Positions 59,329 through 64,000 of a stretch of 64,000 nucleotides of DNA are shown one piece after another (position 1 is the first letter of the stretch; every line of letters starts with the position of its first letter). The notes under the pieces are model-generated. The model searched no databases and was not told where the DNA came from. It saw nothing but the letters and a program-made list of their open reading frames with translations. The stretch covers positions 62,001 to 126,000 of the forward strand of contig CAMLCZ010000002.1 of NCBI GenBank assembly GCA_946478665.1, written 5' to 3'. The stretch comes from an uncultured Bartonella sp. (GTDB taxonomy: Bacteria > Pseudomonadota > Alphaproteobacteria > Rhizobiales > Rhizobiaceae). The translations under genes were made by a program, and so were the position numbers.

Positions 59329-59577
59329 ATGTTGAATTCGACGATTGATTGGTCAAAAGCACATTTGAAAAAAATTTCAGTGTGCATTGATGGTCATGCA
59401 ACAAGCATTTCATTAGAACAGTTTTACTTAGAAATATTGCAGGAAACAGCAAAGAAAAACAATTTATCATTTTCCGCTCTGGTAACGCAAGTTGATGAAA
59501 CACGCCCTCCTAATGTTAATTTATCGGCAGCGCTGCGTGTTTATGCTTTTCTTCTTGCTCAAACCCCAAAAGCATAA
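59329..59577 (+). CDS. Ribbon-helix-helix domain protein
   Basis: The 82-residue product has a short beta-strand then two helices (KKISVCIDGHATSISLEQFY, then LQETAKKNNLSFSALVTQVD), resembling the alphaproteobacterial RHH family annotated as DUF-type or sulfotransferase-associated. It probably binds DNA or a partner as a dimer. It starts 10 bp after the DUF4169 gene, in the sspB operon. Confidence 0.72.
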   Translation: MLNSTIDWSKAHLKKISVCIDGHATSISLEQFYLEILQETAKKNNLSFSALVTQVDETRPPNVNLSAALRVYAFLLAQTPKA

Positions 59578-59711
59578 TAATAGAACAATACTGTTTTTCG
59601 GACTAGTCATTGAACCAAGCTTTTCCATATGGTTGTGTTGATTTGTTCAATCGTCTTTATTTGATACAAAACAGACATAATAGGGTAACATTGGCCGTCT
59701 AATTCAGATTT

Positions 59712-60818
59712 ATGGAACATTTCGAAGATCAAGAACGTGAAATAGCACCATTGAAAGATCCACAATCCTTACCAGATTTTGTGGTGACAGCAGTGTTGAA
59801 GCGTGACGTGTTTTCAGAAACACGAACTGGTCATTTTATTGATGAACCGCAAAAGCGGGTTATTCGGCGTATTGTAACGGCTTCACCTTGGTGGTCGCGT
59901 CCATTGGCTTGGATTTTGGCGAAAAGAGAAATCAGGGCACTGAAAAAAGTGCGCGGTTTAGAGGGTGTTCCCCAATTATTGGCGGTAGATAAGGATGGGC
60001 TATATCGCTCATGGAGTGATGGGATGCCTCTCCATTTGGCACGTCCGAATAAGCCTGAATTTTACCATAGCGGTCTTAGAATCCTGCGCAATTTGCGGCG
60101 TATGGGGCTAACACATAATGACTTGGCAAAGCCTCAAAATTGGCTCATGACGCCAGATGGAAAAGCCTCAGTTATTGATTTCCAGTTGGCCAGTGTTCAC
60201 AAGCGTCGAGGTTTATTTTACCGCTATTTTGCTTATGAAGACTTCCGCCATCTCATAAAGCAGAAAAAAAGTTTTGCGCCCAATCTGTTAACGCCGACCG
60301 AAAAAAGAATATTGAAAAATCGTTCTTGGCCTTCACGTCTTTGGTTAGCAACAGGAAAACGGGTTTATAATTTTTGGACAAAAGGTGTGTTCAAGTGGTC
60401 TGATGGTGATGGTACTGGTGACCGTATTCAGGAACAAGGCCCACTGATACGCTCTTTATTAAAGGCTGATCCACGAATCCATAATGTTGCACTGGCAACA
60501 TATTCGCTTCCAGCAAAAGGCGTTGGTTTATACGCTTTTGTTGAAGCCGATGACATGAATGAAAAGCAGGTTCGCAGTTTGCTGAAAGATCAGAAAGTTG
60601 AACTATTGCAAGTTGTCGACGAGTTGCCACGGCGTGAGGATGGTTCAGTTCGCGATGATATTATGAAATTGATAGCGATGAATGAACTTAATGATCTTGT
60701 TAGATTGGTGAAGAAGGAACCGGAGTTAGAAACGGTTGTCCGCCCGATTGTAGATAACAGATTGAATTTTACCGATCGTCGCGTATATGAGTACGAAGTT
60801 AGCCGTAAAAAGAAATAA
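59712..60818 (+). CDS. Kinase-fold protein with acyl-CoA-ligase-like C-terminal domain
   Basis: The 368-residue protein has a small kinase-like domain: the catalytic loop HNDLAKPQNWL (residues 135-145) and a metal-binding IDFQLAS (DFQ at 156-158), as in Kdo/heptose kinase-type enzymes. No Gly-rich loop is obvious. From about residue 226 it resembles the C-terminal subdomain of AMP-forming acyl-CoA ligases: GDGTGDRIQEQGPLIRSLL, HNVALATYS, VEADDMNEKQVRSLLKD, VVDELPRREDGSVRDD; but the catalytic lysine of that motif (as in TGK) is missing. Function unknown; it precedes uvrD by 74 bp. Confidence 0.72.
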   Translation: MEHFEDQEREIAPLKDPQSLPDFVVTAVLKRDVFSETRTGHFIDEPQKRVIRRIVTASPWWSRPLAWILAKREIRALKKVRGLEGVPQLLAVDKDGLYRSWSDGMPLHLARPNKPEFYHSGLRILRNLRRMGLTHNDLAKPQNWLMTPDGKASVIDFQLASVHKRRGLFYRYFAYEDFRHLIKQKKSFAPNLLTPTEKRILKNRSWPSRLWLATGKRVYNFWTKGVFKWSDGDGTGDRIQEQGPLIRSLLKADPRIHNVALATYSLPAKGVGLYAFVEADDMNEKQVRSLLKDQKVELLQVVDELPRREDGSVRDDIMKLIAMNELNDLVRLVKKEPELETVVRPIVDNRLNFTDRRVYEYEVSRKKK

Positions 60819-60892
60819 AGCAGCTATTTTTTGTTTGAAAGCTAAAAGAGAACACTAGCAGAACGCGCAAAAAACCATTAGATTGGGGAACA

Positions 60893-63343
60893 ATGAACAA
60901 TTTTCCCGACGATATACCATTTTTTGATGATGAAACGAACAATGCCCCTGCCCAATCCAGTGGATTGGCAGCGCGCGCCATGGCGGCTCGTCGTGCGTCA
61001 TCTGCCGAGCCTGAATATTTAACAACTTTAAATCCGGAACAGCGTTTGGCTGTCACCACAACCGAAGGACCAGTATTGGTACTTGCAGGTGCAGGCACTG
61101 GCAAAACACGCGTCTTAACAACTCGTATTGCCCATATCTTACGGTTAGGGTTGGCATATCCCAGCCAAATACTGGCGGTAACATTTACTAATAAGGCTGC
61201 TCGTGAAATGAAGCAGCGTATAGGTGAACTGGTTGGTGGTACCGTGGAAGGTATGCCATGGCTTGGCACATTCCATTCTATTGGCGTGAAAATTTTGCGT
61301 CGCCATGCAGAACTTGCCGGACTCAATAACAACTTCACCATTCTTGATACAGATGATGTCATTCGGCTTTTAAAACAGATTATTCAAGCTGAAGGTCTGG
61401 ATGACAAGCGTTGGCCTGCGCGCACTTTTGCCAATATGATTGATGGCTGGAAAAACCGCGGCTTATCGCCAGAACAAATATCGGAAGGCGATGCGCGATC
61501 TTTTGGTAATGGTCGAGGTCGAGAGCTTTATCGCATTTATCAGGAGCGGTTAAAAACACTAAACGCTTGCGATTTTGGTGACCTATTGCTGCACCCGATC
61601 CATATTTTCCAGAAAAATCCCGATGTCTTGCGAGATTACCATACCAAATTCCGCTACATTTTAGTGGACGAGTATCAAGATACCAATACAGCGCAATATT
61701 TATGGCTAAGGCTTTTGGCACAGCGCCCAGCAGGACAACCTGTTAATTTGTGTTGCGTCGGTGATGATGACCAATCGATTTACGGTTGGCGTGGTGCTGA
61801 AGTTGACAATATCTTGCGGTTTGAAAAAGATTTCCCGGGTGCAACAGTCATCCGCCTTGAGCGGAATTATCGTTCAACAAGCCACATACTGGGCGCAGCC
61901 TCTCATCTTATTGCGCATAATCAGGGACGCTTGGGAAAAACACTTTTTACCGACCAAGAAAATGACGGCGAAGGAAAAGTCAAGGTTCATGCTGCGTGGG
62001 ACTCGGAAGAAGAGGCACGTGCTATTGGCGAAGAAATAGAACAAGCGCAGCGAAATGGTCATGCACTCAATGATATTGCGATATTGGTGAGAGCATCCTT
62101 CCAAATGCGCGAGTTTGAAGACCGTTTTGTAACCTTAGGGCTTAACTACCGCGTTATTGGTGGTCCGCGTTTCTATGAACGGCAAGAAATTCGTGACGCA
62201 TTGGCGTATTTTAGAGTTGTTGCGCAACCCGCTGATGACTTGGCTTTTGAGCGCATCGTCAATACCCCTAAACGTGGCTTGGGCGATGCGACAATCCGGC
62301 AAATCCATGATGCTGCGCGACTGCAAAATATATCGATGTTTGCCGCTGCATCGGCAATGATTGAGACGGACGAATTAAAGCCGAAACCGCGCAGTGCACT
62401 TCGAAAAGTTATTGAAGATTTCCGCCGCTGGCAAAATATGCTCGACAACACACCGCACACTGAGCTTGCGGAAATGATCCTTGATGATTCCGGATATACT
62501 GCGATGTGGCAAAATGACCGGTCGGCAGAAGCGCCAGGTCGGTTGGAAAACTTAAAAGAACTTATTCATTCGATGGAAGATTTTGAAAGTTTAAGAAGCT
62601 TTCTCGAGCACATTTCATTGGTCATGGATAGTGATAAGAATGAAGATATGGATGCTGTCAATATTATGACACTGCATTCTGCCAAGGGGTTGGAATTCAA
62701 TACGGTGTTTTTACCAGGCTGGGAAGAAGGTCTTTTCCCACACCAGCGCTCACTGGATGAAGGTGGACGCGCCGGCTTGGAGGAAGAGCGGCGCTTGGCT
62801 TATGTGGGTCTCACCCGAGCAAAAAAGAATCTTCATATATGGTTTGTTTCAAACCGCCGCATTCATGGGCTTTGGCAATCGACAATTCCATCACGGTTTC
62901 TCGATGAACTACCCAATGAACACGTTGAAGTTGCAGAAGTTGAAACCTCATATGGTGGTTATGGTAAATCGCGTTTTGACCGGCAAGAACCTTTTCAAAA
63001 CAACTATTCGACACCAGGGTGGCAAAGAGCCAAACAAAATGCCAATGATGCGACACGTAACAATTGGGGGTCGCGTTCCGGTGCAAATGTTGAACGTATA
63101 GGTTATGGCGAGGTTGATTCTGGTTTTGGAGCGGGTCGCGTTGCCAAATCGAAAACAATTGAAGGTGAGCTTATCGCCAAATCAATCTCTGACACACCTT
63201 CCAATTTCGCCGTTGGAGACCGCGTTTTTCATATGAAATTTGGCAATGGCAATGTTGTTTCTATTGAAGGCAACAAATTGACGATAGCTTTTGATAAGGC
63301 TGGCGAAAAGCGTGTTTTGGATAGCTTTGTAAAAAAGGTTTGA
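60893..63343 (+). CDS. uvrD: DNA helicase II (UvrD/PcrA)
   Basis: The 816-residue SF1A helicase has LNPEQ (Q motif), Walker A GAGTGKT (66-72), VDEYQDTN, GDDDQSIYGWRGA, TLHSAKGLEF and LAYVGLTRAKK. A C-terminal Tudor-like segment (VGDRVFHMKFGNGNVVSIEG) is present. It acts in mismatch and nucleotide excision repair and removes RecA filaments. N-terminal 40 residues are an acidic leader typical of rhizobial UvrD. Confidence 0.96.
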   Translation: MNNFPDDIPFFDDETNNAPAQSSGLAARAMAARRASSAEPEYLTTLNPEQRLAVTTTEGPVLVLAGAGTGKTRVLTTRIAHILRLGLAYPSQILAVTFTNKAAREMKQRIGELVGGTVEGMPWLGTFHSIGVKILRRHAELAGLNNNFTILDTDDVIRLLKQIIQAEGLDDKRWPARTFANMIDGWKNRGLSPEQISEGDARSFGNGRGRELYRIYQERLKTLNACDFGDLLLHPIHIFQKNPDVLRDYHTKFRYILVDEYQDTNTAQYLWLRLLAQRPAGQPVNLCCVGDDDQSIYGWRGAEVDNILRFEKDFPGATVIRLERNYRSTSHILGAASHLIAHNQGRLGKTLFTDQENDGEGKVKVHAAWDSEEEARAIGEEIEQAQRNGHALNDIAILVRASFQMREFEDRFVTLGLNYRVIGGPRFYERQEIRDALAYFRVVAQPADDLAFERIVNTPKRGLGDATIRQIHDAARLQNISMFAAASAMIETDELKPKPRSALRKVIEDFRRWQNMLDNTPHTELAEMILDDSGYTAMWQNDRSAEAPGRLENLKELIHSMEDFESLRSFLEHISLVMDSDKNEDMDAVNIMTLHSAKGLEFNTVFLPGWEEGLFPHQRSLDEGGRAGLEEERRLAYVGLTRAKKNLHIWFVSNRRIHGLWQSTIPSRFLDELPNEHVEVAEVETSYGGYGKSRFDRQEPFQNNYSTPGWQRAKQNANDATRNNWGSRSGANVERIGYGEVDSGFGAGRVAKSKTIEGELIAKSISDTPSNFAVGDRVFHMKFGNGNVVSIEGNKLTIAFDKAGEKRVLDSFVKKV

Positions 63344-63349
63344 ATTTGT

Positions 63350-63376
63350 GGGATAGCAGCCCAAAGCTGCTATCCC
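63350..63376. terminator. Convergent hairpin between uvrD and poxB
   Basis: An 11-pair stem (GGGATAGCAGC / GCTGCTATCCC) with a 5-base loop lies 7 bases past the uvrD stop and 22 before the poxB stop. A second small stem (GATCA/TGATC) follows with T-rich sequence. It likely serves both genes. Confidence 0.65.
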
Positions 63377-63397
63377 CGATCAACAGTGATCTTTATA

Positions 63398-64000
63398 TTA
63401 TTTCAAGAAATTATGAACCAACAGGTCTTTAACGTCTTTAACGCGGCCTTGCATAATGGCCTTTGTACCATAAAGTGCCATGCCTGAAACTTCACCGGCT
63501 GTGATTTTTGGTGGCATAACAAGCTCATAACCACTTGTTTTCACATCAAGCAATGCTGCACCTTTATGATTCAGAAATTCCTGTACAGCTTTTTCCAATT
63601 GTTCAGGTTGGTCTATATGCCACCCCTTTATGCCAATAGATTCGGCAACTTGTGCAAAATCAGGATTCTGAAGATCCGTGTAATGGTCAACCAGTCCTTC
63701 AACTTTCTGTTCAAGTTCCACAAAGTTCAATGAAGAGTTGTTGAAAACAACAATCTTAACATCAAGCTTTTCTTGCACAACCGTCAACAATTCGCCCAAA
63801 AGCATGGCAAGCCCACCATCACCAGACAATGAGATAACTTGACGGTCCTCATAAGCCTTTTTCAAACCAATGGCTTGTGGTAGCGCGTTTGCCATTGTTC
63901 CATGTGTTAAACTGGCCAATGTGCGTCTTTTTCCATTTGTTTTGAAATGTCTTAGTAACCAGACCATTGGTGAACCACAGTCACCCGTAACAATGGCATC
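63398..64000 (-). CDS. poxB: Pyruvate dehydrogenase (quinone), C-terminal part (cut by window edge)
   Basis: The 200 codons visible continue open past the right edge (first residues in the window DAIVTGDCGSPMVWLL). LTHGTMANALPQAIG and the thiamine-diphosphate motif GDGGLAMLLGE...VVFNNSS fit PoxB, and the C-terminal stretch MPPKITAGEVSGMALYGTKA with RVKDVKDLLVHNFLK resembles its membrane-activating tail. PoxB oxidises pyruvate to acetate and CO2, feeding electrons to ubiquinone. Other ThDP enzymes such as acetolactate synthase are less likely from the tail. Confidence 0.85.
   Translation of the reverse strand, partial: DAIVTGDCGSPMVWLLRHFKTNGKRRTLASLTHGTMANALPQAIGLKKAYEDRQVISLSGDGGLAMLLGELLTVVQEKLDVKIVVFNNSSLNFVELEQKVEGLVDHYTDLQNPDFAQVAESIGIKGWHIDQPEQLEKAVQEFLNHKGAALLDVKTSGYELVMPPKITAGEVSGMALYGTKAIMQGRVKDVKDLLVHNFLK

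Overview
The window looks like a chromosomal stretch of an AT-rich alphaproteobacterium of the order Rhizobiales (Hyphomicrobiales). Support comes from a circularly permuted, two-piece tmRNA with a tag ending ARLAA, an ExoR-type Sel1-repeat regulator, a BepC/TolC-PopZ-valS neighbourhood, an alphaproteobacterial SspB, a fused SecDF and a BA14K-like small exported protein. The low GC content and compact layout suggest a host-associated member of the Bartonella/Brucella branch; that placement is inference from gene content.

Region 1 (1-13.9 kb, minus strand) is one long ribosomal superoperon: rpsL-rpsG-fusA-tuf-rpsJ-rplC-rplD-rplW-rplB-rpsS-rplV-rpsC-rplP-rpmC-rpsQ-rplN-rplX-rplE-rpsN-rpsH-rplF-rplR-rpsE-rpmD-rplO (rplO cut by the left edge). 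A good sigma70-type promoter lies about 280 bp upstream of rpsL. Most genes overlap or lie within 40 bp of each other. The two widest gaps, before rplN and before rpsE, each hold an inverted repeat.

Region 2 (14.2-26.3 kb) holds exonuclease III, a glutamate/aspartate-type ABC importer (gltI-gltJ-gltK-gltL), exoR, a small lipoprotein, and the minus-strand group pcm, bepC-like tolC, popZ and valS. Region 3 (26.5-36 kb) has tRNA-Cys, tRNA-Asn and tRNA-Leu genes, a sulfurtransferase overlapped by an acetyltransferase, a DEAD-box helicase, a small exported protein, ilvA, and a large MscS-type channel followed immediately by a small exported protein.

Region 4 (36-44 kb) carries the fused secDF, an integral membrane protein of the UPF0104 family, an FMN reductase next to an unusual fusion of a degenerate MfnB/DUF556-like domain with dihydroneopterin aldolase, and a TerC/CBS membrane protein. 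Region 5 (44.5-56 kb) is looser: tRNA-Lys, a long gene-poor stretch, a divergent LysR/MFS pair with a dyad between them, a PhzF-family protein, a BA14K-like exported protein, a short repeat cluster, a tetR-ilvC pair with a palindromic operator candidate, kup, pdxJ and a SpoIIAA-like protein.

Region 6 (56-64 kb) has dctA with a histidine-rich tail, a DUF2853 protein, the split tmRNA next to sspB (the ClpXP adaptor for the tmRNA degradation tag) and two small genes, a kinase-fold protein whose C-terminus resembles the last domain of acyl-CoA ligases, uvrD, and the 3' part of poxB. No insertion sequence, prophage, CRISPR array or defence island was seen. The least ordinary items are the MfnB-like/FolB fusion, the kinase/ligase-tail protein and the regulatory dyads at the LysR/MFS and tetR loci.
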